This document shows positions 1-6,537 of a stretch of 11,880 nt of DNA, piece by piece. Source of the stretch: Candidatus Woesearchaeota archaeon (lineage in GTDB: Archaea > Nanobdellota > Nanobdellia > Woesearchaeales > JAHWHD01); the NCBI GenBank assembly GCA_019323525.1, contig JAHWHD010000033.1:1-11880 (forward strand), in the 5' to 3' direction. The translations under genes and the position numbers were made by a program. The notes beneath the pieces are model-generated. The model ran no database searches and was not told where the DNA came from. It was given only the letters and a program-made list of their open reading frames with translations. The number at the start of each line of letters is the position of its first letter. Within the stretch, counting starts at the first letter, position 1.

Positions 1-23
1 ATATAATATTTCTAAAAAAGAGG
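1..23 (+). promoter_or_regulatory. TATA-like box and Shine-Dalgarno-like site of polX
   Basis: ATATAATAT at 1-9 lies 21-29 bases before the polX ATG, the spacing of an archaeal TATA box for a very short leader. AAGAGG at 18-23 is a plausible ribosome binding site six bases before the ATG. The window starts here, so any upstream BRE or further promoter is not visible. Confidence 0.5.
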
Positions 24-29
24 CATACA

Positions 30-1742
30 ATGAAGAACCTAGAGATAGCTAAGATATTCTATGAAATTGCAGATATTCTGGAGATGAAGAATGTTGCATG
101 GAAGCCTGGTGCTTACAGGAAGGCTGCTCGTGCTCTTGAGGGTTTGACAGTTGATGTTGAGGAGTATGTTGCTAAAGGTCTTAAAGAGGTAGAGAAGATA
201 CCCGGAGTTGGAGAAGGTATAGGTAAGAAGATAATTGAATACTGCGAGACAGGCAAGATCAAGGAGTATGAAACGTTAAAGAAAAAAGTTCCAAAGCACA
301 TGGATGTTCTTATGCAGGTTCCTGGTATGGGTCCTAAGAAAGCAAAGGTGTTGTTTAGCAAGTTAAAGGTAAGTACATTGAAACAGCTAGAGAGTGCTGC
401 AAAGAAAGGAAAGATTAGGAAATTAGAAGGTTTTGGAGAGAAGAGCGAAGAGGATATACTTCGTGGTCTAGAGCTGCTGAAACTTAGCAAGGGCAGAATC
501 CTTTTAGGCTTTGCGCTTCCAGTTGCAGAAGAGATCAAGTCAAGATTGAAAGTTTTGAAAGAGGTTGATAATGTAGAGATAGCGGGTTCTATCAGGAGGA
601 TGAAAGAGACTATCAGGGATATTGATGTACTTGTAACTTCAAAGAAACCCAAGAAAGTAATGGATTTCTTCTGTGCAATTCCTGATGTGAAAGCTGTTCT
701 TGCAAAAGGTGCTACCAAGTCTACAATCGTGCTCAACTCTGGCTTGCAGGCTGATATCAGAGTGGTTGATGCTAAATCTTGGGGTGCTGCACTGAACTAT
801 TTCACAGGGTCAAAAGACCACAACATAAAGTTAAGGCAGATAGCTATCAAGAAAGGCTATAAGTTAAGCGAGTACGGGCTTTTTTCTAGGAAGACCGGCA
901 AGTTTATTGCTGGAAAGACTGAGAAAGAGCTTTATTCAAAGTTAGGCTTGAAGTATATACCTCCAGAGATGAGGGAAAACACTGGAGAACTTAGCTTGAA
1001 ATTGATTCCTAAACTTGTGGAGTTGAAGGATGTCAAAGGAGACTTGCATGTTCATACTAATTGGTCTGATGGAGACTCTACTATCACAGAAATGGTTTTA
1101 GAGGCTAAAAAATTAGGCTATAAGTACATCTGTATATCTGACCATTCACCTTCTGAGAAGATTGCGAATGGTCTTGATGTTAAAAGGATTAAAAAACAGA
1201 ATCTTGAAATTAAAAAGATAAATAAAAAAATAAACGGAATTAATGTGTTTACAGGAGCAGAGGTAGATATACTTAAAGATGGTAGTCTTGATTATCCTGA
1301 TGAAGTCCTGAATAAACTGGATATTGTTGTGGCTGCAATACATAGAGGGTTTAAGAATTCTCGTAACCAGATAATGGAACGTTATGAAAAAGCAATGCAG
1401 AATAAGAATGTTAGGATAATTGGGCATCCTACAGGTAGGCTGATAAATGCGCGTGAGCCTCTTAATGTTGATATCGACAAGTTGATTGCTTTGGCTAAAA
1501 AGTATGACAAGGTTCTGGAGATTAATTCTCAGCCTGAAAGGCTAGACCTTGACTGGGTAAATGTAAAGAAAGCTGTTGAAGCAGGAGTAAAACTGGCAGT
1601 TAACACAGATGCTCATTCTCGTGGTGAACTTGCTTTTGTTAAGCTTGGTATTGCTGTAGCAAGAAGAGGCTGGGCTACTAAGATGGATATTGTAAATACT
1701 TATCCTTTAACTAAATTAAAAAAAATATTTAAGAAGATCTAG
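30..1742 (+). CDS. polX: DNA polymerase X family protein with C-terminal PHP phosphoesterase domain
   Basis: This is a complete 570-residue PolX, the usual length for the bacterial/archaeal PolX-PHP architecture. Residues 1-150 hold the 8-kDa-like domain and helix-hairpin-helix DNA-binding motifs (IPGVGEGIG near 57, VPGMGPKKA near 97). The nucleotidyltransferase core carries GSIRR at 186-190, the catalytic pair D197/D199 and the third aspartate D242. It also has the family YFTGSK motif near 257. The PHP domain (about 335-570) keeps all nine expected metal ligands: H340, H342, D347, H372, E411, H438, H465, D527 and H529. Both template-directed gap filling and the PHP 3'-5' exonuclease/phosphoesterase activity therefore look intact. 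The family acts in base-excision and break repair. The start is supported by a purine-rich AAGAGG six bases upstream and an AT-rich box at the window edge. The gene is convergent with the aldolase-like gene. Confidence 0.97.
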   Translation: MKNLEIAKIFYEIADILEMKNVAWKPGAYRKAARALEGLTVDVEEYVAKGLKEVEKIPGVGEGIGKKIIEYCETGKIKEYETLKKKVPKHMDVLMQVPGMGPKKAKVLFSKLKVSTLKQLESAAKKGKIRKLEGFGEKSEEDILRGLELLKLSKGRILLGFALPVAEEIKSRLKVLKEVDNVEIAGSIRRMKETIRDIDVLVTSKKPKKVMDFFCAIPDVKAVLAKGATKSTIVLNSGLQADIRVVDAKSWGAALNYFTGSKDHNIKLRQIAIKKGYKLSEYGLFSRKTGKFIAGKTEKELYSKLGLKYIPPEMRENTGELSLKLIPKLVELKDVKGDLHVHTNWSDGDSTITEMVLEAKKLGYKYICISDHSPSEKIANGLDVKRIKKQNLEIKKINKKINGINVFTGAEVDILKDGSLDYPDEVLNKLDIVVAAIHRGFKNSRNQIMERYEKAMQNKNVRIIGHPTGRLINAREPLNVDIDKLIALAKKYDKVLEINSQPERLDLDWVNVKKAVEAGVKLAVNTDAHSRGELAFVKLGIAVARRGWATKMDIVNTYPLTKLKKIFKKI

Positions 1743-1842
1743 TTAGAGTATCAAGAGTTCTGTAGGGTTGTGCTTTCCTAGTTCTGCCTTGTTTCTCGTA
1801 TATCTCTGCAATGCGAGAGTAGTTCCTTTCTTGGCTTAATGT
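1729..1842 (-). pseudogene. Possible protein-coding remnant, TPR/helical-repeat-like (uncertain)
   Basis: The minus strand between the convergent polX and aldolase-like genes has an open stretch of 37 codons with no standard start codon. It lies directly after an in-frame stop. Its translation is protein-like, containing RIAEIYEKQGRTRKAQPYR, which has the small-residue/aromatic spacing of a TPR helix pair. It also loosely resembles the first helices of PolX (IADILEMK...AYR in the neighbouring gene). Codon choice (AGA, AGG, ATA) resembles that of the real genes. It could be the decayed C-terminus of a lost gene or a frameshifted tail of the aldolase-like gene, but chance is quite possible over this length. 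Nothing else is seen in the 120-base convergent gap. Confidence 0.25.
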
Positions 1843-1862
1843 TTAATCTGGTGAAAAGAGGA

Positions 1863-3317
1863 TTATCCTTTCTGGGATCTTGCGTCTAGATTTCTTAATT
1901 TGTTAAAAGCATCTTTAAATATCGGCGCATAGCTAGAATCTAATCTGAATACACCCATCTTCTGACATCTAGGATTACTAATCCTAATCCATTCTTGCCA
2001 GTTACCTGTAACAACAACAGGTCCATGGTCCCTTAATGTTGTGTATCCATGGTCTGGTAATACGCTTTCCAGGGCTTCTACTGCAATCTCTAAAGTCCCA
2101 TAACCGCATATCTTGGCAGATGTTTCAGTTAGACGCAATGGTTCTGGCGGGTTTAGTGTTGGATTAGGTGCATGGCAGTGGACGATCGCGTTAACATTCT
2201 CTGGGCCTTCCCACCTGTTGGAATATATAAGGCCGTGGAGCAGGGCCTCTGAAGACGGCTTTCTTCCAGGGGGACAGATAGCGTATACTTTGCATCTGAT
2301 CAGTTCTTTTTCACCAAGATAGCTTACCATTCTCTTTAAAGTAAGCCCTGACTGCTGGATTGTCAAATTTGCATTTCTTGTGTTTTGCACAAGAACTTTA
2401 TAGGGTGTCAGGTCGCCTTGGTAATGGTGAACTACTCTCAAAGCATCGATATCGTATCCTGATAGACTGTTGGTGTCTGCCAAAGATTTTAGTATGTTGT
2501 TATTAAGGTCTCTTGGCTCTAGCTTTTTTTCTCTTTTTTCGTTTATTCTCTTTAGTACGCATTTTCCTTGAGCCAATCTCTCTTTGTCAACTTTGCAGCC
2601 AACCCTGTCAAGCTTCTGCTTAAATTCAGGCCCCATATTTTGTATAGCTTCTGCAAATGCCAAACTTAGAAATACTTCTCTTAGGGCTGCAACTTCCTGC
2701 TCGCTTAAACTGTATTCTGTTGCTAGAGTTTTTAATCTGTAATCGCTGAGTTCGTCAAAAGCAACTTGTCTTTTTTCGTTTAGTTTACTTACAAGCCTGT
2801 TTCCGTGAACGAGAAGGTCTGCTTCAAGTCCAGGCTTTGGCAGAGTGAATTCCACGCCCAGATCTGTTTTCATCTGCCCGAGCAAGCTTAGTTCATCTAG
2901 AGCTTCGCAGATTCGATAAAGATTAAACTCTCCTTCAATACCATAATTCGAGCCGATGTGTAATTCTCTTGTAGTTTCAGGATGTTCTATCAGTTCTCCT
3001 TTTTCGTCTTTCTCAGTCCTGCCTATTACTATGCCTATCCAAGCAACATGTACAATATCGTCAAGTTGAATGTCTGAGAAGTTTGAGCCTGAAGCAGTGA
3101 TTGTGAAGTTCGTGTGATGAGGGGTTTCTCTTATACTGATATTTCCAGCATTCTGCGGTGTCCAACCAAGGCTATCCATCTCTGATGCTAGAGCTTTTAT
3201 GACATTGAATAAGTCAGTCTCTTCAGTGATATGGCGTCTAAAGTCCTCATAACCATCTAACCTGACTACATCAAAACCTCTAACTCCGGTGTAGAATTCT
3301 AACAGTTCTCTTGGCAT
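1863..3317 (-). CDS. Class II aldolase/adducin-like protein with apparent tandem aldolase-like modules
   Basis: This 484-residue protein is about twice the length of a typical class II aldolase (about 200-230). The N-terminal module (about 35-130) has the phosphate-loop-like motifs GNISIR (58-63) and ITASGSNFSDI (73-83), then HPETTRELH (112-120), which resembles the family PSSE...H segment. It lacks the following HxH metal site. A mainly helical linker (about 160-295) is charged and unlike the fold. The C-terminal module (about 295-480) has PSSEALLH (354-361) with the catalytic-type E357, VHCHAP with H380 and H382, and LRDHGP with H431. These match the zinc triad and base of fuculose-1-phosphate aldolase-type enzymes. 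The C-terminal half is thus plausibly a metal-dependent aldolase or epimerase, but its substrate cannot be read from the sequence. The start is supported by a TATA-like box 22-29 bases upstream and no clear Shine-Dalgarno. An alternative is one aldolase domain with a large insertion. Confidence 0.8.
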   Translation of the reverse strand: MPRELLEFYTGVRGFDVVRLDGYEDFRRHITEETDLFNVIKALASEMDSLGWTPQNAGNISIRETPHHTNFTITASGSNFSDIQLDDIVHVAWIGIVIGRTEKDEKGELIEHPETTRELHIGSNYGIEGEFNLYRICEALDELSLLGQMKTDLGVEFTLPKPGLEADLLVHGNRLVSKLNEKRQVAFDELSDYRLKTLATEYSLSEQEVAALREVFLSLAFAEAIQNMGPEFKQKLDRVGCKVDKERLAQGKCVLKRINEKREKKLEPRDLNNNILKSLADTNSLSGYDIDALRVVHHYQGDLTPYKVLVQNTRNANLTIQQSGLTLKRMVSYLGEKELIRCKVYAICPPGRKPSSEALLHGLIYSNRWEGPENVNAIVHCHAPNPTLNPPEPLRLTETSAKICGYGTLEIAVEALESVLPDHGYTTLRDHGPVVVTGNWQEWIRISNPRCQKMGVFRLDSSYAPIFKDAFNKLRNLDARSQKG

Positions 3318-3338
3318 GAATCTGCTAGATTTAAGATG

Positions 3339-3346
3339 TTTTTAAA
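3339..3346 (-). promoter_or_regulatory. TATA-like box of the aldolase-like gene
   Basis: TTTAAAAA on the minus strand lies 22-29 bases before the ATG at 3317. This spacing predicts a leaderless or nearly leaderless transcript. It gives the gene its own promoter, separate from the small gene ending at 3387. Confidence 0.5.
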
Positions 3347-3372
3347 GATTTGTTTGATTTATAATATAATTA

Positions 3373-3382
3373 GAATAAAAAA
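3373..3382 (-). terminator. T-tract terminator-like site after the small gene at 3387-3737
   Basis: On the minus strand TTTTTTATTC follows the stop codon at 3387 by only a few bases. Archaeal termination commonly uses such U-rich runs without a hairpin. It separates this gene from the aldolase promoter just downstream. Confidence 0.35.
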
Positions 3383-3386
3383 CTTT

Positions 3387-3737
3387 TCATAACTTCTTAA
3401 TCAATATCATTATCTCTCTAGCGTGTTTCTGGATAATTTCTTCTGCCCTGTACTTTGCAGCTATCTTCTTGAGAGATTCTATTACTCTTAGCAATGACTC
3501 TTTTGTTGGGTTGTCGAAGTCGTCATTGTTGTCTTGCATTATGCCCTGGATAAGTTCAACAACATCGTTATGTTTCATTGCTATAAGTTCTTCTTGGCTT
3601 TTCATTGGGTAATACTTATCTTTCTTATCCAGAATCTCTTTATGCGCCAGAAAGAAACATTCAATAATAGCATCCCTGACCATTAGAGGAGTAAAGTCGC
3701 TGTTAGGGTCAACACCGTATATTTTGTCGGATATCAT
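3387..3737 (-). CDS. Small unknown protein, paralogue of the adjacent gene at 3770-4084
   Basis: I do not recognise this 116-residue protein. It is predicted to be soluble and mostly helical, with no signal peptide or membrane segment. It aligns along nearly its full length with the upstream neighbour. Shared blocks include RDxIIE (21-26), Y-x-MKSQ-x-E (43-50), DFxNPTKESLL (73-83, with F or E/D variation), VIE, a KY pair near 95 and K-x-A near 104. It has an N-terminal extension of about 13 residues relative to the paralogue (start through DPNSDF). The invariant NPTKESLL segment is the likely functional or fold signature. Its own TATA-like box at 3759-3767 supports the ATG and suggests the pair is not a simple operon. 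Function unknown. Confidence 0.8.
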   Translation of the reverse strand: MISDKIYGVDPNSDFTPLMVRDAIIECFFLAHKEILDKKDKYYPMKSQEELIAMKHNDVVELIQGIMQDNNDDFDNPTKESLLRVIESLKKIAAKYRAEEIIQKHAREIMILIKKL

Positions 3738-3758
3738 ATCATAATTTTTAAAGAACTG

Positions 3759-3767
3759 ATTTATAAA
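3759..3767 (-). promoter_or_regulatory. TATA-like box of the small gene at 3387-3737
   Basis: TTTATAAAT on the minus strand lies 22-30 bases before the ATG at 3737, directly after the stop codon of the upstream paralogue at 3770. It indicates an independent, probably leaderless, transcript squeezed into a 32-base gap. Confidence 0.55.
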
Positions 3768-3769
3768 TT

Positions 3770-4084
3770 TTACTCTAACCCTTGAACCAATTTCTTGAAA
3801 TCCTTTGCATCCTTTTCAACCACGTCCTTTGGAGCGTACTTAGGACCTATCCTGTGCAGTTCTTCTATCACAAGAAGTAAGGACTCTTTTGTAGGGTTTT
3901 CAAAATCAGCATTAACTTTCTCAAACGTAGCTGCAACAACAGATTCAACCTCTTTTTGTTTCAGCACATCAATCTCTTGCTGCGATTTCATGTTGTAGAA
4001 GCCTTCAATCCTTTTCAGGTACTCTTTACCGCCCTGAAACATCCTTTCAATAATCTTGTCGCGTATCTGTATAGCTGTTACCAT
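3770..4084 (-). CDS. Small unknown protein, paralogue of the adjacent gene at 3387-3737
   Basis: This 104-residue protein is not recognised. It is charged, helical in character and without membrane segments. It shares RDKIIE (8-13), FYNMKSQQE (29-37), DFENPTKESLL (60-70), VIEEL, KY (82-83) and the K-x-A-K tail with its downstream neighbour, so the two arose by tandem duplication. The divergence is considerable outside those blocks, which suggests an old duplication or arrival as a pair. The start is supported by a TATA-like box 24-30 bases upstream and the lack of a Shine-Dalgarno. The gene is divergent from the rhomboid gene with 98 bases between them. Confidence 0.8.
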   Translation of the reverse strand: MVTAIQIRDKIIERMFQGGKEYLKRIEGFYNMKSQQEIDVLKQKEVESVVAATFEKVNADFENPTKESLLLVIEELHRIGPKYAPKDVVEKDAKDFKKLVQGLE

Positions 4085-4107
4085 TCTGTGTTTTTTTTAA
4101 CATGGTC

Positions 4108-4114
4108 TTTATAA
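4108..4114 (-). promoter_or_regulatory. TATA-like box of the small gene at 3770-4084
   Basis: TTATAAA on the minus strand lies 24-30 bases before the ATG at 4084. It is one half of a divergent promoter region shared with the rhomboid gene. Confidence 0.5.
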
Positions 4115-4151
4115 GTATTTATAAAGTTTAGTTTATATTTTAAAGAATATA

Positions 4152-4160
4152 TTTATATAT
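4152..4160 (+). promoter_or_regulatory. TATA-like box of the rhomboid gene
   Basis: TTTATATAT lies 23-31 bases before the ATG at 4183. There is no Shine-Dalgarno, which is consistent with a leaderless message. Confidence 0.55.
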
Positions 4161-4182
4161 CAGATATTCTACTTTTCTTACC

Positions 4183-4974
4183 ATGAAAATACGTTCAGAG
4201 TCAAGGTTCATGTGGCAGTTTATCTGGGGCCTGATAAAGACTCCTGTTATACTTGTGCTTGTGTTGATGGGTAGAAGAGACGCTAAGGATCTAGCAGAAC
4301 CGTTTGTTGACTTTTTCAGGTTTATAGTCGAGCCTAAGTTTACGTTCTTTGTATGTGTGATTAACATTGTAATATATTATCTTTTAGCAATATTACAGTA
4401 TGATTTCTCCGGATTGATGAACTTTCCAAATGATATCATTACAGGAAGGTATCTTACATTGATAACTGCTGGTTTTTTGCACGCTGACCCCGCACATCTG
4501 TGGCTGAACATATTGGCGATCTATATCTTTGGAAGGATTGTAGAGAGAAGGTTTGGTGTTTTCAAGACAGGGTTGATATATTTTATTGCATTGATAATGT
4601 CGTCAGCTTTCTCGTCATTGTTCCACATCTATATCGCTAATAACAATATACCTGGCTTAGGTGCTTCAGGCGCTTTGATGGGGCTTGTTGCTGCTGCTGT
4701 GTTGATGGACCCTTTCTATATAGTGCATCATCTAATCATACCGTTGCCTGTCATGCTCCTGGGATGGTTGACAATCTATGCAGATGTGCAAGGTATATTG
4801 CAGGGAGCTAAGGACGGTATCGGGCATATAGCGCACCTTGCAGGGTTCATGGCTATAGCAATTGCCTTGTTTTTGTTTGTCAGAGGAGAACACAGAAGCA
4901 GGCTTGTCAGGGGTTTTTTGATTAATGTTGTTTCATTGGTTATCGGTCTAGGACTGTATTTTTATTTTTTCTAG
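4183..4974 (+). CDS. Rhomboid-family intramembrane serine protease
   Basis: This 263-residue polytopic membrane protein has the rhomboid core. The sequence FLHADPAHLWLN carries H105 and N109 of the oxyanion/transmembrane-2 signature. GASGALMG holds the catalytic S162. HIAHLAGF near 215-222 carries the partner H218 in the last core helix. The Ser/His dyad is therefore intact and the protein is expected to cleave transmembrane substrates within the membrane. About 50 basic and hydrophobic residues precede the core, including one hydrophobic stretch around 12-29. A further hydrophobic helix at about 243-263 follows the catalytic His helix, so there may be one transmembrane segment beyond the six-helix core. 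It is monocistronic by appearance, with its own TATA-like box and a T-rich end. Its substrate is unknown. Confidence 0.93.
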   Translation: MKIRSESRFMWQFIWGLIKTPVILVLVLMGRRDAKDLAEPFVDFFRFIVEPKFTFFVCVINIVIYYLLAILQYDFSGLMNFPNDIITGRYLTLITAGFLHADPAHLWLNILAIYIFGRIVERRFGVFKTGLIYFIALIMSSAFSSLFHIYIANNNIPGLGASGALMGLVAAAVLMDPFYIVHHLIIPLPVMLLGWLTIYADVQGILQGAKDGIGHIAHLAGFMAIAIALFLFVRGEHRSRLVRGFLINVVSLVIGLGLYFYFF

Positions 4975-4985
4975 ATTTATGTTTT
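4960..4985 (+). terminator. T-rich terminator-like end of the rhomboid gene
   Basis: T-runs overlap the last codons and the stop codon (TTTTTATTTTTT before TAG), and another T5 follows at about 4982. No hairpin is evident, which fits archaeal U-tract termination. Confidence 0.3.
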
Positions 4986-4999
4986 TCACTACATAAATG

Positions 5000-5036
5000 T
5001 TTAAATATTTGATAGTTTGAGGTATTTTTAGGTGAT
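5000..5036 (+). promoter_or_regulatory. TATA-like box and GGTGAT ribosome-binding site of the gene at 5041
   Basis: TTTAAATATTT at 5000-5010 is TATA-like and predicts initiation around 5030. AGGTGAT at 5030-5036 matches the archaeal anti-Shine-Dalgarno and sits four bases before the ATG at 5041. The same bases include a GTG at 5032 that could start translation instead. The site argues for a short-leader mRNA starting at the ATG, unlike most neighbours. Confidence 0.5.
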
Positions 5037-5040
5037 ACTT

Positions 5041-5448
5041 ATGGAAAATACTAACAATGAAATTGTTGCTGAAGTGGTGTCTATACTTCAAGATAAACAA
5101 GCCTGGAAAGGTGCCTATGATTTTTTAACAAAGGATTGGAACCTAAGGGATGCTTTTGATGGTTTTGTTGAAGGGTTTAAAGATACTGCGTGTTATCCTT
5201 GGATGGTGGCTTATGGCGCACGAAGGTATGCGACTGTTGAATGTAAGGGTAGAGAACCAAACAAGTCTTATCTTGCTGGAATGCTGGGCGGCGGTGTGAC
5301 AGGAGGTTTATCTTTCCTGGCTTCTATAGGTGCGATCGCTGCATGTCCGCAGGTTGTGCTGCCTGCAGCAGTTGCGACAAATGCAGTTTCGGGGTTGTAT
5401 GAGGCTACGAGGGCAGGGTATTTAGACGCAGTGGTTGACACTGTTTAA
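5041..5448 (+). CDS. Unknown Gly/Ala-rich hydrophobic-tailed small protein
   Basis: This 135-residue protein is not recognised. The first 75 residues are polar with aromatic-rich helical segments (WKGAYDF near 22, WNLRDAFDGFVEGF near 33). Residues about 78-120 form a Gly/Ala-rich hydrophobic stretch (GMLGGGVTGGLSFL, then AACPQVVLPAAVA) that could be a helical hairpin in or on the membrane. The C-terminus is short and acidic. I place the start at the ATG because a good AGGTGAT site precedes it. An in-frame GTG at 5032 would add three residues. It is monocistronic, with a T-tract immediately after the stop. No function can be assigned. Confidence 0.7.
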   Translation: MENTNNEIVAEVVSILQDKQAWKGAYDFLTKDWNLRDAFDGFVEGFKDTACYPWMVAYGARRYATVECKGREPNKSYLAGMLGGGVTGGLSFLASIGAIAACPQVVLPAAVATNAVSGLYEATRAGYLDAVVDTV

Positions 5449-5460
5449 TTTTTTATTTCT
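5449..5460 (+). terminator. T-tract terminator-like site
   Basis: TTTTTTTATTTCT-type tract directly follows the TAA of the preceding gene, without a hairpin, consistent with archaeal termination. Confidence 0.4.
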
Positions 5461-5476
5461 TCTAGATTACAATAAC

Positions 5477-5485
5477 TTTATATAT
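5477..5485 (+). promoter_or_regulatory. TATA-like box of the small membrane protein gene
   Basis: TTTATATAT lies 25-33 bases before the ATG at 5510. There is no Shine-Dalgarno, indicating a leaderless transcript. Confidence 0.55.
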
Positions 5486-5509
5486 CTATAATCTCTAAAC
5501 TCGGCTAAA

Positions 5510-5752
5510 ATGGAAAAACTATACATTGCGTATATTGTGGAAGTGGTTTTCATTGTTCTGTTTATGGCTCTTCCAGTAATGCTTGTATACCTTTTAGCTG
5601 GCCTGGGATCTTTAGTTGCTGTCTGGGTTCTTTTAGCTATGGACGCAAAGGATAGAAGATTGTCAGGGGCGCACGGTGCATGGGCATTGCTTGGAATAGT
5701 TGGTATAGTGATATACCATCTTGTATGGGCACTCAAGAACAAGATTAAATAA
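5510..5752 (+). CDS. Small integral membrane protein, unknown function
   Basis: This 80-residue protein has hydrophobic segments at about 5-31, 30-43 and 57-74, giving two to three membrane helices. A short charged loop (MDAKDRRLSG, about 43-52) lies between them. The W-V-L-L-A-x-D-A-K-x-R pattern followed by a G-x-x-G-x-x-x-Y hydrophobic helix recalls small two-helix membrane modules often seen in bacteria and archaea, including the N-terminal module of some phospholipase D-like proteins. That resemblance is weak and I do not claim it as a family. Its promoter is clear and it ends at a T-tract shared with the convergent gene. Confidence 0.75.
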   Translation: MEKLYIAYIVEVVFIVLFMALPVMLVYLLAGLGSLVAVWVLLAMDAKDRRLSGAHGAWALLGIVGIVIYHLVWALKNKIK

Positions 5753-5771
5753 TTCTTTTTTTCTTTTTATT
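5753..5771 (+). terminator. T-tract between convergent genes
   Basis: A T-rich tract (ATTCTTTTTTTCTTTTTATT) fills the whole 19-base gap between the plus-strand membrane protein gene and the minus-strand gene ending at 5772. It serves the plus strand. On the minus strand the same stretch is A-rich. Confidence 0.4.
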
Positions 5772-6470
5772 TTAAGGCATAGGAGAGTACTTAATAAACT
5801 CTGCAAAGTAAGCTTTTACTTTATCTGCATCCTCTTGTTTAAATGTTTCGTAGAAGTTTGAACTTTGGAGTTGCGGTTCTAGTTCATAAGGATCGAAATC
5901 TGATGAAACAAACACTTTATGACCTACAAGTGTATCTAACACTTTTGGGATGTTAATATCTTCAGTATCTTGGCATCTCCTGAATACCCCTCTTCCGTCA
6001 TGTTGCCAAAGTATCAACTTAGGATTAGAGTGAGGTTGTGGCTGGAGCAGGTATGCGTCTCCTGCAAACTCGATAAAGCCGTCTTTTTGTGCGGGGTCTG
6101 CGTGTTCGTAAACAATGGCTTTTGCAGCAGCTGCGATACTCTTGAACTCTCCTGCAATCCCGTAAACTTCAACAGGCATACCTGTTTCGAATGATGCGAC
6201 AACACATACAGCTCCTGGCTCGTTAAAGTTCCAGTAACCTTGTTCATGGATTGCATGCAAAGCTTTTCTTGAAGCTCTTGCTTGCTTTGCTTTAGATAGG
6301 CGCTTGTAGCTTTCGCGCACCAAAGGTACGAGTGATTCGTACAGTTCCATAGCTTCTGATTTTAGATCTTCAAGTTCTTTGTGGTGGCTATTAAAACCGT
6401 GCCTTCCATAATGTTCGTCTATTTTATTAGCAATGTCTTCCAGCTGTGCTGCTTTTTGTAGTATTTCCAT
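5772..6470 (-). CDS. Unknown soluble protein with N-terminal coiled-coil-like helices
   Basis: This 232-residue protein is not recognised. Residues 1-75 are strongly charged and helical (LEDLKSEAMELYESL and similar), probably a coiled coil or helical hairpin. The rest is mixed, with beta-like stretches (GAVCVVASF, VEVYGI, KLILWQHDG) and a polar C-terminal helix. No signal peptide, membrane helix or catalytic motif is evident. I set the start at the ATG at 6470 because TTTATATAT lies 25-33 bases upstream of it, as in its neighbours. An upstream in-frame ATG at 6506 would place that TATA-like box inside the coding sequence and has no comparable box at the right distance. The gene is divergent from the ligase operon with a 67-base gap, so the two may be co-regulated. 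Confidence 0.7.
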   Translation of the reverse strand: MEILQKAAQLEDIANKIDEHYGRHGFNSHHKELEDLKSEAMELYESLVPLVRESYKRLSKAKQARASRKALHAIHEQGYWNFNEPGAVCVVASFETGMPVEVYGIAGEFKSIAAAAKAIVYEHADPAQKDGFIEFAGDAYLLQPQPHSNPKLILWQHDGRGVFRRCQDTEDINIPKVLDTLVGHKVFVSSDFDPYELEPQLQSSNFYETFKQEDADKVKAYFAEFIKYSPMP

Positions 6471-6494
6471 CCTATAAGCTTCAACAGCTGAGTT

Positions 6495-6514
6495 ATATAT
6501 AAACATTTAAATAC
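6495..6514. promoter_or_regulatory. Back-to-back divergent TATA-like boxes
   Basis: The minus-strand box TTTATATAT occupies 6503-6495, 25-33 bases before the ATG at 6470. The plus-strand box TTTAAATAC occupies 6506-6514, 24-32 bases before the ATG at 6538. Only two bases separate the two boxes, so TBP/TFB binding at one promoter should sterically affect the other. The arrangement also fixes both start codons. Confidence 0.55.
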
Positions 6515-6537
6515 TATAAAATCTATATTTGCGCATA

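Noticed and set aside
113..736. Long open frame of 207 codons on the minus strand inside polX
   Set aside because: It is antisense to a fully motif-supported PolX, is Ser/Phe/Leu/Pro-rich as expected for an antisense shadow, and has no promoter or start support.
2113..2322. Plus-strand open frame of 69 codons inside the aldolase-like gene
   Set aside because: It is antisense to the conserved metal-site region and has no plausible domain, TATA-like box or ribosome-binding site.
5467..5742. Minus-strand open frame of 91 codons opposite the small membrane protein gene
   Set aside because: The plus-strand gene has a well-placed TATA-like box and membrane-helix pattern, while the opposite frame reads like a shadow.
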